Part shown: piece by piece, positions 17,201 to 25,811 of the stretch
Layout of the letters: every line of letters begins with the position of its first letter
Position numbering within the stretch: position 1 is the first letter of the stretch
DNA from: Paraburkholderia sediminicola
GTDB taxonomy: Bacteria > Pseudomonadota > Gammaproteobacteria > Burkholderiales > Burkholderiaceae
DNA length: 64,000 nucleotides
Assembly (NCBI RefSeq): GCF_902859805.1
Contig: NZ_CADIKC010000001.1
Coordinates: 868,001-932,000, forward strand
Direction of reading: 5' to 3'
Notes under the pieces: model-generated
The model's database searches: none
What the model saw: the letters and a program-made list of their open reading frames with translations, nothing else
Told to the model about the DNA's origin: nothing
Made by a program: the position numbers and the translations under genes

Positions 17201-18971
17201 CTGTGTCGGCAGCTCCTCCCGGTAACCCGTCCAGACGGTTAAGGAGATCAGCAACGCCTGCCGCCGACTCGATCGAGATGGGGATGGTGGTGTTCAATGT
17301 CTCCGCAGAACTGCGCACTGCCTCTTCCAGCGCTATCACGGCAAAATGCGCAGTCTCAAGAAGCCCGGCCAGACGGGTCAGATCGAGCGGCTGGAGATCA
17401 AGGTTTTGGGTTCCCGCGAACGGATGCAGGTCTGCGTCACCTTCCTCCTGAAGCAACTTGCCGTAGCGAGTAATGGTTTCACGAAGTTGCCTTTCTTGTT
17501 CCCGTGTCATCTGCGCGAGACCGTCGCCAGTGATGGTAGGAGCCGGAGCGCTCGCCCCGATATAACGCACCTGCAGACCCAGCGCAGAAAAGGCGGTCTC
17601 CCCTGTGGTTCCAATCGGACGGTGCAGAACGTCGGCAAACATGTTCAGCTTGTCGCGAGCCTCCGTGAGGGCGATCGGCGCGTCTGGCAAAGCAGGAGTC
17701 GCCGCGGCAGCTCCAATGGTGCGGGCGAGTTCCGCGAGCACCGCCTTCTTGTTTGCGCTCCTAGAGTGGAGCTCTAGGCAGACGTCCCGAAGACCAACCT
17801 TCACGAGACGGTCATGCACAACGGAGAGAGCCGCCATCTTCTCTGCGATGAAGAGGACCCGCTTTCCCTCCTTGGCTGCAGCCGCAATGATGTTGGTGAT
17901 AGTTTGCGACTTGCCCGTCCCCGGGGGGCCTTGGACGACTAAATTGCGGCCCGATCTTACTTCCTCGATAACGCGTGCTTGCGAGGCGTCAGCATCGACG
18001 ACATGAAACAGCTTTTCGGGTGGAAGCACCTCGTCGAGCCTATCGTCCGGACCAAAAAGCGGATCCTCCGATTCGAAACCTTCGAACAGTAGCCCTCGTG
18101 TCAAATCGTGTTCGGCGATTGCCCCGTCAGGCCACGCGTCAATAGCGAGGTCGCGGTACATGAGGAGCTTGGAGAATGAAAAGAAACCGAGCTGCATGCC
18201 ATCATGGTCGACCTTCCAGTTAATCCGGGCAGCAACGATCTCCACAATCTGCCTGAAGTAGGTCGAAGGTTTCCACTCGTCGTCGACCTCGATGTCGGGC
18301 AATTCGATACCGAAATCGTCTTTCAATCGCTGTTGAAGCGGCAAGTTAGTAAGGATGTCTTCGTCTCTGATCCGAAGGTCGTAAGTCGACGTACGGTGGT
18401 TGCGGATAAGTTCAACCGGCAGCAGCACCAAGGGCGCCTCGCGCGCCACCGCCGAAGATTTGTCCTCAAACCATGTTAGAAAGCCCAGCGCAAGATAGAG
18501 AATGTTAACGCCCGACTCCTCCTCGGCGGTTTGCGCTTCGCGCGCGACCTTGAGAAGTCTCTTCTGTAGGGCATCCGGGCCCATACGGGTCTCAAGTTGC
18601 GAATCCGTATAGCGATCGGGTTCGAAGTCCTCAGTGGCAGCATCAGCTAAATGAATCCCGTCGCTGGAATCGTCACGGTCATGTCCAATGGCCAAAAAGC
18701 GCATAGCCTTTCGCCCCGAAAGGATCGCATGAACATCGTCTGACCGCTCATTGACGATGTTCACGACGTTCCCCCGAGTGTTCGCACGGTTGACGTGTAC
18801 GAGGCGATTGCGCGTGCCCGTTTCGACCAGCCGCTTACGCGTGTCGTTAAACAGGCGGATCAAAGCCATTCGATCTGATTTATCTGTTGACGGCTCATCG
18901 ATTTCCACGTTTGCCACGTATCTGCCCCTTTCCGCCGGTTTCCCTGGCACTCGTTTTTGACGGTTTCGCAA
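14208..18971 (-). CDS. DUF4011 / SF1 helicase / Vsr-like nuclease / DUF3320 protein (probable antiphage defence)
   Basis: 1587 residues. An N-terminal DUF4011-type region (about 35-330) contains RKRLVETGTRNRLVHVNR. A superfamily 1 helicase core follows, with Walker A GPPGTGKS at 348-355, DEAS box VIDEASQVRPED near 970, motif III VVVGDQKQLPPS, and later GDERDVILVSVCYGP and RLNVLFTRAR. A Vsr/MTES-type nuclease lies at about 1280-1365 (FEEDVADVIRSFGY, FRIDMGIRHPD, LAVECDGASYH, RIWSTDWF), supplying the D and E-x-D residues. A DUF3320-like segment ends the chain. This architecture matches the single-protein defence system reported as Hhe (DUF4011-helicase-Vsr). It presumably translocates on and cuts foreign DNA. 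Confidence 0.87.
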   Translation of the reverse strand: MRNRQKRVPGKPAERGRYVANVEIDEPSTDKSDRMALIRLFNDTRKRLVETGTRNRLVHVNRANTRGNVVNIVNERSDDVHAILSGRKAMRFLAIGHDRDDSSDGIHLADAATEDFEPDRYTDSQLETRMGPDALQKRLLKVAREAQTAEEESGVNILYLALGFLTWFEDKSSAVAREAPLVLLPVELIRNHRTSTYDLRIRDEDILTNLPLQQRLKDDFGIELPDIEVDDEWKPSTYFRQIVEIVAARINWKVDHDGMQLGFFSFSKLLMYRDLAIDAWPDGAIAEHDLTRGLLFEGFESEDPLFGPDDRLDEVLPPEKLFHVVDADASQARVIEEVRSGRNLVVQGPPGTGKSQTITNIIAAAAKEGKRVLFIAEKMAALSVVHDRLVKVGLRDVCLELHSRSANKKAVLAELARTIGAAAATPALPDAPIALTEARDKLNMFADVLHRPIGTTGETAFSALGLQVRYIGASAPAPTITGDGLAQMTREQERQLRETITRYGKLLQEEGDADLHPFAGTQNLDLQPLDLTRLAGLLETAHFAVIALEEAVRSSAETLNTTIPISIESAAGVADLLNRLDGLPGGAADTALLFLSVSDLPRLKKSIEAGAAWRSAKDAAEQTFVETAFTTPTTALRGPLVAGTRSFFARLGGAYRAASRELAGLLRGALPKTADRRVELVDHLDGVGSRKARWEDDKDYCIRVLGDVWHGETTDLGRLLAIAAWCERVGSAELNCSHDSLLALAQQPDLVVKMQRVLREAAPTTRRGVDEVVRVLKLDPNVFGEFGLEKADLGAVAARLGAMASSTDRYAAWTNLTRLHDRLVSTGVADLADRMRAGEFDEAAATVELRFARAERLWRVALDSSPVLRDIGLEKRHELVETFALLERKRLSENVTSILAGHLAQVPQGAMGEMKVIRGEIGKKRGHIAVRKLFSNAGTAVQRIKPVLLMSPISVAQYLPPGALTFDLLVIDEASQVRPEDALGAIARANQIVVVGDQKQLPPSSFFDRLLDDEAIDDADEEGEEDLLGGAAKLGSMESILSLCEARGLGSRMLRWHYRSRDPSLIRMSNREFYDDGLILPPSPLQNDPAFGLCFTRVDGVYDKGGKRDNRKEGEAIVGRVAEHARMHPELSLGIVTFSSTQKNLITELLELARRGDATLDAFLREGQAEDLFVKNIENVQGDERDVILVSVCYGPATPGGRLASMTFGPVNMEGGERRLNVLFTRARVRCEVFASFDPGDIDPSRVSREGARILKRFLEFAKNGNIDDTKLTGETADSPFEEDVADVIRSFGYLADPQVGSAGFRIDMGIRHPDRPGTYILAVECDGASYHSALWARERDRLRQDVLEHLGWRFHRIWSTDWFYNRRAEIERLRIALNAAREAAEAGVNIEGANRARPISNVAVDASAALFEVLEPVARQMPVYQRAHFPVSFRQEPHEVAVSVLADLAKRIVAAEGPINIEEAARRVATCFGKEKAGSRILTATRSALIQAQLSDRDLLSDEDFWFTRERSLVPPVRDRSTESGATLKATNISMLEIKAALRIARDDNAGGADADLIRTAARLLGFRRVGSDLQTRLAAGLSEID

Positions 18972-19356
18972 CTGTTGTCTTTGTATTTCCCCGCCGATTC
19001 GAGTGTTTTTCTTTGGCGGAAAATAGACATCAATTCGTTTTATGCGCGATAAATTTACCGGAAATTTTGAGGGCGCCTGCCCACGCAGTTTGATTTTTTT
19101 GACATACCACTGAACTATCGGATGATCGGGTCATTTTCTTTAGCCCCTCCCAAGAATACGTCGCTGGTTCCTCGTCGATCAAGCAATGAGTACCTTGACG
19201 GGCTTGCATCACCGACCGAAACCTCCGGCGATGGTTCACGAAGGACTGACCCTCGGCCCAAACTGTCGTTGACACGACCATGGACGAACGGCGGCTACCC
19301 GGCCTCGTCGATCTCAAATGCCCTCCCACAATACGGACAGATGATTCCATGCATGT
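18972..19356. other. Gap of 385 bp between the helicase and OLD genes
   Basis: It holds the promoter of the helicase gene at its left end and the 19-codon DUF2130-like stub at its right end (described separately). Other open frames here, on both strands, look random. The gap is where a gene appears to have been lost or replaced. Confidence 0.5.
19295..19354 (-). pseudogene. 5' stub of a DUF2130 (zinc-ribbon) gene
   Basis: A leftward ATG at 19354, only 2 nt beyond the OLD stop, encodes MHGIICPYCGRAFEIDEAG and then hits TAG at 19297-19295. The CPYCGRAFEIDEAG segment is the zinc-ribbon start of DUF2130 proteins, which normally continue for 400 or more residues as a coiled coil and nuclease-like domain. 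After the stop no frame resumes the family sequence. It is best read as the remaining start of a truncated operon gene. The family recognition is from memory and should be searched. Confidence 0.5.
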
Positions 19357-21237
19357 CTACTTGCCCTCCACCTTGGCCAGAACCTTCATGAGCATCTCTG
19401 GCACCACGCCGTCGGCCTCAAGTGTTGCCGTCCGATAGGCAAGTTGATTTTTTGCGAGACTGATACCTGCGGCAGCCTCGGCGTTTTTGCAGGCCGCAAT
19501 CCATTCGGCCCAGTTCGCCAACAGGAATGATTCGAGGTGGTCCCCAAAAATCGCTACCTCATCAGCAACGATCGCAGGGGGGAAATCCTCTTCAGTCCGC
19601 CCGAAATACTTCAGCACCGCGCGATTCCCTGCCACATGGGATTTCCGCTCCGCATCGATCTTATCCTGTGTCTTCCCATTGGCTCTCGCGCGCGCTTCAA
19701 ACCCGCTATCTGCATCGAAGAGGGCGTACACCGGGATGCCAATTGACGTCAGGATCGCGTGTGCGAGTGGAATGGATGTCTTGCCGCCTACGGGGACTAT
19801 GGAGACGCCAACGGCTTCAAGCGAGCCCAGAAAAGTTCTATCGGAAATACCGTAGAACACTGACGACTCTGTCGTGCCTTCCACGATGAAAGCGCGATGC
19901 GCGAAGAGTGCCACGGCAAGTTGATTCGTCACGAGGCCATCAAGCTGGCGGTCAACCGTCTCGGCGCTAAGTACACCGTTCAGCTTGATCTTCACGTCAG
20001 CAACCGTAGCGAGGTGGACCGTGACCACGGGAGTCTCGTCAGACGACCTCGTCAGCCGCCTGACCTGATCAAAATGTCGCGCCTCAAGAAAGTAAGGACT
20101 GTGCGTCGCATAGGTCACCTGGATGCGTTTACTGGTGTCCTCGGCAAGGGATCTGAGCACCTTTGCGAAGGTCTGGGCCTGGATCGGGTGCTGATAGAGC
20201 TCCGGCTCCTCAATCGCGAGGCAGATAACACCCTCTGCCGACGCAGCTCCTGACTGCGCCAGGAGCTGGAGCGCAGAGATCAGAAGCGTGCGCTGAAAGC
20301 CATGTCCCTGTCGCTCAACAGCAGTCTCGGTTTTGCCGTCAAGCACTGCCACCTCGAATATGGTTCGAGGCGCCTTGAGCTCAACCTCTGCGGGAGAAAC
20401 CGTGACTGCCCGACCAGGCGAGTAAGACGTGACGACCTCGTTGAGCTGCGTCGTTATGGTCTCGAGCTGCGCCTTGAACTTCTCCTCGTAGACGCTCTGC
20501 TGCTTAGCGCGCGACTCCTCGACAATCTTTGTGATCGCCTCATCGGCGGCAGCACGATCGACTGAACGCTCAAGGATTCGGCCAATGATGCTCGATTTTC
20601 CGTCGACAGACTCCTCGCTCGCCCGAAGGTCGGCCGTGACTAAGACGAAGTCGAAAAGTCCGCTCATCTTGCCGCCGCTGTTGAAGCCGAAGAAGTTGGT
20701 CTGCAGCGCTTCAGGGGCGTCGACGAGCAGGTCAGTGTGGGAAGACTCCCAAGTCGTCATCGCCTGGTCAACGGCTGCACCTGTATTGGCTACTGGGAGG
20801 CCTAGATCCGCACGGCTGCTGCGGAGACTGGCGTACAGATCCTTCTTCGCCGCCGCACTGCCGGCTGCTTTGATCGCATTAAATTCCGGGAAGCCCTTTG
20901 CATTTGCCGAAAGCACCTCAGTGCCGTCGGCCGCCCAGCGCTTCCATGCCGTGAAGGTTTTGACTCCTGCCGGAGCGTACTTGCCAAGTGCTTCGTGATC
21001 CCTGGCGGTGAGGTCGGTGAAGGTCACCTGAACCTCGACGTTCTCGGTAGTCACCCCAAAGGAGCAGTCCTTCTCCGTCAGCGAACCGGGTTTGCCGTTA
21101 AAGTACCAGTCGAGCGCTCGAAGTACAGTTGACTTGCCCGCACCGTTCGGTCCGATAAATGTCGTGACCGCATCGAAAGGGATCGTCACGTCTTTCAATG
21201 TACGGAAGTTTTTTATGCGAACCGATTGAATCTTCAT
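19357..21237 (-). CDS. OLD-family ATPase / TOPRIM endonuclease
   Basis: 626 residues. It begins MKIQSVRIKNFRTLKDVTIP, the RecF/OLD-type entry, with Walker A GPNGAGKST at 29-37, Walker B AIEEPELYQHP near 340-350 and TYATHSPYFLEA after it. The C-terminal TOPRIM domain starts at about 450 (FIVEGTTESSVFYG) and has ALFDADSGFE near 505, giving the Glu and D-x-D metal ligands. OLD nucleases act in phage exclusion, alone (P2 OLD, retron or PARIS-like) or with a helicase (GajA with GajB in Gabija). No UvrD-like GajB is adjacent; the neighbour is the DUF4011 helicase-nuclease. It sits upstream of the DUF2130 stub and the helicase gene on the same strand. Confidence 0.88.
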   Translation of the reverse strand: MKIQSVRIKNFRTLKDVTIPFDAVTTFIGPNGAGKSTVLRALDWYFNGKPGSLTEKDCSFGVTTENVEVQVTFTDLTARDHEALGKYAPAGVKTFTAWKRWAADGTEVLSANAKGFPEFNAIKAAGSAAAKKDLYASLRSSRADLGLPVANTGAAVDQAMTTWESSHTDLLVDAPEALQTNFFGFNSGGKMSGLFDFVLVTADLRASEESVDGKSSIIGRILERSVDRAAADEAITKIVEESRAKQQSVYEEKFKAQLETITTQLNEVVTSYSPGRAVTVSPAEVELKAPRTIFEVAVLDGKTETAVERQGHGFQRTLLISALQLLAQSGAASAEGVICLAIEEPELYQHPIQAQTFAKVLRSLAEDTSKRIQVTYATHSPYFLEARHFDQVRRLTRSSDETPVVTVHLATVADVKIKLNGVLSAETVDRQLDGLVTNQLAVALFAHRAFIVEGTTESSVFYGISDRTFLGSLEAVGVSIVPVGGKTSIPLAHAILTSIGIPVYALFDADSGFEARARANGKTQDKIDAERKSHVAGNRAVLKYFGRTEEDFPPAIVADEVAIFGDHLESFLLANWAEWIAACKNAEAAAGISLAKNQLAYRTATLEADGVVPEMLMKVLAKVEGK

Positions 21238-21409
21238 AGCGGATCCCAGCTTCTTGTGTTTTTTTTGCCGAAGGCAAAGTTACGGACGCCGGCTCACTAC
21301 CCAGAGAAGCAGTCTATCGCCGGCTCGTTTCTGAGCGCGTCGCTACGTAGAGACCCGCGACAGTCCGGTTTTATAACGCAGCGGAAGCCGATAATGCGGC
21401 CCCCGAGGT

Positions 21410-21739
21410 CTAGTCAACGATGGCTACGCGCGAATCCCAAGAGCTATGCCTTCCGGACGGGATGGGACGGCGTCCGGGAAATGTTTGAGCGAGGATCGTA
21501 AGCTGGGACATCTGGTTGAGGTCGAAACGTCGCCAGTCGGGGAGTCCACCGTTGCTACTTTGTCCCCCCGTCTGATAGCCGAGAATTTGCCAAGCTCCAT
21601 TTGTAACGCCATATACATGGGGTTCAACAATGCGCGGGAGACCGTGGTAATAAAACTCTATCAACTGTTTATTCGCGATAGCCTCTAGTATTAGTTCTTC
21701 CACCTGGCCCTCGTTTTTGTTTTTTCGGCAAGTCCGCAT
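21410..21739 (-). CDS. Small WYL-like domain protein
   Basis: 109 residues from ATG 21739 (MRTCRKNKNEGQVEELILEA). The body, IANKQLIEFYYHGLPRIVEP then HVYGVTNGAWQILGYQ, resembles a stand-alone WYL/SH3-like ligand-binding fold, and the C-terminus ends in RRPIPSGRHSSWDSRVAIVD. WYL domains sense nucleotides or DNA ends and often regulate defence genes, but this protein has no visible HTH. It precedes the OLD gene on the same strand with a 172-bp gap. The open frame extends to 21913, but the extra 58 residues look less conserved. Confidence 0.65.
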   Translation of the reverse strand: MRTCRKNKNEGQVEELILEAIANKQLIEFYYHGLPRIVEPHVYGVTNGAWQILGYQTGGQSSNGGLPDWRRFDLNQMSQLTILAQTFPGRRPIPSGRHSSWDSRVAIVD

Positions 21740-22161
21740 GACGTCGAGAAAACCAGTCGGCGTCGCAGAGGCAACACTTGCCACAAAATCAACCGTATGT
21801 TCAATGTAGGCGGTAAACGTTGCCGAATCCAGAGCGAATTGTGCCGATCGGGAGAGTAAAACGGTAATCCACTTATACGTTTCAACTCCGCCATTCGAGT
21901 CTTGCGGTTTCAAGGGCAGAAATGGGTTGCACTGAGCAGGTCCCGACTGGCGGGGTCCAGCTAGGAACCCTTTTTCATAGTCGGTTGGCGAACGTCTTCT
22001 GATGAGCGCAGCGTCGCCATTTGGCGAAGCAGCGACAACCGACGTTGTGTCGCCCGAGCCGGCTTCAACTTCAAGTGTCGCCGATATTTTTAATGACCGA
22101 TTTTGGGTTAATCGGACCCGACCTTAAAGGCCACCAACTGATGTTTGCACAGATATCAGTG

Positions 22162-22521
22162 TCACTGCGGGATTGGAACGTTCTCCCGGCGCTCCACGGC
22201 GGCTTCGTGCGTTCCTTTCAATTCTTCTTTGATAGCGTACACATCAACCCGACGGAGGAAAATAGCACGACACATCCCCAGAAATGGTTGGTTTGGCGCC
22301 AGATAGCGTTCGCGGATATATGCGAGCGCGGTAATGACGTCAGACCTTAACTGACGAGAGGCCAAGTTAGTACGAAACTTGAATAGAGCGTTTTCAAGAT
22401 CGATGATGGCTCGCAGGAAGTGTCTACTATGCGCCTTTCCACGTTCGACGAGGGCTAGGCGGAGCAGCCCATAATTAACGTTTGATGGACACTCGTCCCA
22501 TGTCGCTGCGTCGGCCGCCGA
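22162..22521 (-). pseudogene. Open-frame remnant lacking a start codon
   Basis: Leftward, an uninterrupted frame of about 119 codons runs from after a TGA at 22524-22522 to a TGA at 22164-22162. Its composition looks like real protein, with helical segments such as HFLRAIIDLENALFKFRTNL and SDVITALAYIRERYLAPNQP. There is no ATG in the first two thirds; TTG at 22365 is the only reasonable initiator and would lose half of it. It is probably the 3' part of a gene whose start was deleted. No family is recognised. Confidence 0.4.
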
Positions 22522-22786
22522 TCAACTTGGCCGAAATCGCTCAGCTCTCGTGAAACTCGAAATGTTCTCGCGAATCGTCCCGACATGGATCGAGCAGGTA
22601 ACCGAGCGCCCTCTGCGGCCTCCGAAGTCGCAGCAACCCGCCAATCTCCGTCGAAGCCTTATCCAATCAGCCAAACGCAAACACTTAGCCTGCCTGGTTG
22701 AACGCTACGCCGCTGCCTTGATTTATAATCACCAAGCCATCGGGAAACACCCGGCGGCCAGGAATGGAAGCCTGTATGTAATGCCC

Positions 22787-22810
22787 GCACACTCGCCCAG
22801 GCGAGTGTGC
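22787..22810. promoter_or_regulatory. Perfect 11-bp hairpin in an ash/icd-like leader region
   Basis: GCACACTCGCC and GGCGAGTGTGC (22787-22797 and 22800-22810) are perfect complements around a 2-nt centre. About 170 bp follow before the next ATG, with rightward text reading VVGEPQGSPAWRYTGLPNP in one frame, like the short ash/icd-type peptides in immunity leaders of P4-like satellites. A structured leader RNA is likely; its class is uncertain. Confidence 0.45.
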
Positions 22811-22980
22811 GTCTACCTTTGCACGTCTGTTGTATTCAATGGGCGGGCTGTGGTGGGGGAGCCGCAAGGCTCGCCGGCTTGGCGTTACACCGGTCTTCCA
22901 AACCCGCCACGTGCCCGCTCACCCACTTCCCCAAGCAAGCGAGTGTCGGGCGATCCAAGAAGCACCAGGGAGGTCGCACC

Positions 22981-23454
22981 ATGAGCAGCAAACCTACAAA
23001 AAAATCTCAACCCGCTTCACGCCCGCCTGTCGACGCGCTCCAGTACGAAAAGCTTGCGCTCTCCACCTTCGATCTATGCAACCGGCAGTTGAGCCAACTC
23101 AACACATTGATCACACTTGCGTCCTCAATATGTAGGAATCCTGCCATCACAAGTGACGAAAGACGACGTCAGCAGACCATGCTTGAATTGCTTGTCGACA
23201 CCGCAGAGCAATATCAGCGAGAGCTCGAATGTGACCGTGAGCTATACCAGGTGATCGCGCTCGATGCGAAGGGCATCCCTCAAAGCCGCATCACCGCGAG
23301 CCGTGCAGCACGCCTTCTCGCAGAAGCATCACAAATCGCGGCAACGGAAACACCAGCAGCCACAAAGCCAGGTCCGAGCAAACAAACGTCAGCCAAACCC
23401 GCGACAAACGAAGAAGCAGACGCGACCCAGCAGCCGGCTCCCACCCAGCACTAA
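22981..23454 (+). CDS. Small soluble protein of mobile-element type, function unknown
   Basis: 157 residues from ATG 22981, with a strong ribosome site (AGGGAGGTCGCACC). A basic lead MSSKPTKKSQPASRPPVDAL is followed by a helical core of about 100 residues (LSTFDLCNRQLSQLNTLITL, RRRQQTMLELLVDTAEQYQR) and a disordered Ala/Pro/Thr/Gln tail. Similar short proteins sit behind ash-like leaders in Burkholderia prophages and islands (from memory). It may be a DNA-associated or regulatory protein of the former element; no catalytic motif is visible. Confidence 0.65.
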   Translation: MSSKPTKKSQPASRPPVDALQYEKLALSTFDLCNRQLSQLNTLITLASSICRNPAITSDERRRQQTMLELLVDTAEQYQRELECDRELYQVIALDAKGIPQSRITASRAARLLAEASQIAATETPAATKPGPSKQTSAKPATNEEADATQQPAPTQH

Positions 23455-23741
23455 CCATCGAGAACGTGAGCAACTTCAGTCGCTCAGATTTGTAGGATGC
23501 CTGCCCTCAATCACAAACATGGACATGCGCCACCAGCACACGTGGGCAGGCGTCGTACAAACCCAAACACTTCCAACCGTTCTCCATCGAACGAATCCCG
23601 AAAGATGTAGCCGCCCCTGATCCGCCAGCCGCATCCAAACCGCTACATTTGTGTGTATAACTTTGAACCGCGCCCTGCTATCCTGTTCGAATTCCACGCT
23701 GCCCCATCCGCAGGCGGCGAATTTCCTGATCGAGCGTCGTC

Positions 23742-25604
23742 ATGAGATCGTCAGGCCTCAGGGTGCGCAGGTTCAGCTCGGCGGCTCAGGAGCGCGCGTT
23801 CCGGTGGGACTACGCGCGCCGCTTCTCCGGACAACGCAGACTCGCCATCGCAATCTTCACCGCATTGTGGATCGTATTTTCCATCCGCGACTTCCCCCGG
23901 TTAAACGTACTCGATCCCGCCCATCTGCACCACAACGAGCTCATTCTCCTGCGAGTCGCCGCAGCGATCGGAATGGCGATTCCCGTGCTGTTCTGGACCC
24001 CGCGCGCACTCGATGAACGTTGGGCCGTCGGGCTTCTCAGTGTCTGGACGATCAGTTGCTGGTTCGCCACCCTGAGAATGCTGCAGTTCTATCCGGGCGA
24101 CCTTGGCTGGCGGGAAGTCTATCCGGTGCTGATGCTTTGTCTTTTCGTGATATTCATGGCCTTTCGGCTTCGGGTCATCACGGCGGCCTGGCTAATCGGG
24201 GTATGCGTCGTCAGCTATCTGATCATGCTTTATTTCAAACCCGTCGGCGGCAGCGTCGAACTGCGCATGGAGTCGGTGGCTGCGCACGCCACGATGGTGC
24301 CGTTGATGTCTGTCGTGGGCGTGCTGCTCAGCATCCCGCTGGAACGTGCCGCGAGGCGCGAATTCATGTACCGGCGCACCTTGCGCGCGGCCAAGGCTCG
24401 CGTCGAAGCGGCGTCGCGCGCGGTCAACGAGCAGAACAGACGCATGCAAGAACTCGTCAAGGAGAAAGAGAGATTCTTTTCATCGGCGTATCACGACATC
24501 CAGCAGCCTCTCGCCGCAATCAACCTTTTCATCCGAAGCGCCCGGACGAGGATCAGGGACGGATACGCCGTGGATCGCGAGCTCGATGTCATCGAGGAAA
24601 CCGCGTCCGATATCCTCGACATGTTCAAGGACATTCAGGACTACAGTGAGCTGGGTTCATATGTTCCCCATGTCGTCTCGGTCGATACCCACGGCCTGTT
24701 GACCGAGGTCTTCGAGCAATACCGGGAAACGGCCCGATTGCGTGGCATCGATCTAAGAATCGCGGAGCGGCGAAGATACCCGCCGTCCATCGAAACCGAC
24801 CGATCGCTCTTCAAGCGGTCCGTGTCGAATCTCGTATCGAACGCTATCAAGAACACGTCATCGGGTGGCGTTGTGCTTGGCTGGGTGCAACTGAATGAAC
24901 GGCTGCGCGTCGATGTATGGGATACCGGCATCGGCATTGCGCCCGCCCATCGGGACGCGATCTTCTCCGAGTACTATCAGATCAACAATCCGGGGCGCGA
25001 CCGTTCGAAAGGTCTGGGACTGGGGCTGTCGATTGTGCATCGTGCGATCCATATTCTGCCGGAGCACAGCATGAGTTTCGCCTCCGTGGAAGGGCGCGGA
25101 TCGCGCTTTTCCCTTTACGCGACGGTTTCGGCCTCAACACCAGCCGTTGGAGCACGTGCTCAGAATGGCGACGTCTACACGCCCGATCTCACTGGCACGT
25201 TCATGCTCCTGTGCGACGATGAACCCACAGTCCTCGAAGGCCTGAGGCGTCTTTTCTCAAACGCGGGCGCGCTCGTGTATGCCGCCGAGTCGATGGCTGG
25301 ATTCGAAGCCATCCTTGCCGATGACAGCCGCATTCCCGATCTCATCGTCGCCGATATCCGTCTGCGCGACGGAGCCACCGGCAAGGAGGTCGCTGATCAG
25401 ATCAGGCGTCATTTCGCATGGGCAGGCGTTATTCCCGTCGCATTTATCACCGGCGAGCTGCTGTCCGATCACGTGCTTCGCGACTTCCCCAAACCGTTCG
25501 TGCTATTGCGCAAGTCCTCCGCCCCCAAAGACCTGCTGGCTGAGATCAGCCGGTATGTGACCGCTCAGCGGAAAATGAAATTCGATCTCGCGAACGATCA
25601 GTAA
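23742..25604 (+). CDS. Hybrid sensor histidine kinase with C-terminal receiver domain
   Basis: 620 residues. Five or six membrane helices lie between about 32 and 200, then a coiled coil 200-245. The HisKA motif YHDIQQPLAAINLF has phospho-His 251. The HATPase domain shows N-box NLVSNAIKNT, DTGIGIA at 394-400 and GLGLGLS at 424-430. A receiver domain (about 487-600) has CDDEPTVLEG and phospho-Asp 538 (LIVADIRLRDG). There is no large periplasmic loop, so the stimulus is probably sensed in or near the membrane. The next gene encodes a LuxR-type response regulator 207 bp downstream, the likely partner. Confidence 0.92.
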   Translation: MRSSGLRVRRFSSAAQERAFRWDYARRFSGQRRLAIAIFTALWIVFSIRDFPRLNVLDPAHLHHNELILLRVAAAIGMAIPVLFWTPRALDERWAVGLLSVWTISCWFATLRMLQFYPGDLGWREVYPVLMLCLFVIFMAFRLRVITAAWLIGVCVVSYLIMLYFKPVGGSVELRMESVAAHATMVPLMSVVGVLLSIPLERAARREFMYRRTLRAAKARVEAASRAVNEQNRRMQELVKEKERFFSSAYHDIQQPLAAINLFIRSARTRIRDGYAVDRELDVIEETASDILDMFKDIQDYSELGSYVPHVVSVDTHGLLTEVFEQYRETARLRGIDLRIAERRRYPPSIETDRSLFKRSVSNLVSNAIKNTSSGGVVLGWVQLNERLRVDVWDTGIGIAPAHRDAIFSEYYQINNPGRDRSKGLGLGLSIVHRAIHILPEHSMSFASVEGRGSRFSLYATVSASTPAVGARAQNGDVYTPDLTGTFMLLCDDEPTVLEGLRRLFSNAGALVYAAESMAGFEAILADDSRIPDLIVADIRLRDGATGKEVADQIRRHFAWAGVIPVAFITGELLSDHVLRDFPKPFVLLRKSSAPKDLLAEISRYVTAQRKMKFDLANDQ

Positions 25605-25811
25605 CTGAAAGCGTCCCGAGCGCGGTGGTTCTTTGGGTACGCTTGATTCGTCTAATGATGGGTGAAAACCGCCACTTTTCAGGCGACGCCATATAGACCA
25701 GCCGCCACTGTGTACTATCAGACCAGAAGACATCGGACGATCACTACCCGTTTAGCCATCTTCCGATGTGTAATCGCAACTCGGCTCGAAGCAGTTCCAG
25801 GAGACGATGGA

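Noticed and set aside
19030..19350. 106-residue leftward frame in the helicase-OLD gap
   Set aside because: Random composition, and in a different frame from the DUF2130 stub; no ribosome site.
19357..21237. Gabija system (GajA/GajB)
   Set aside because: The OLD protein could be GajA-like, but no UvrD-type GajB is adjacent; the nearby helicase has the DUF4011-Vsr architecture instead.
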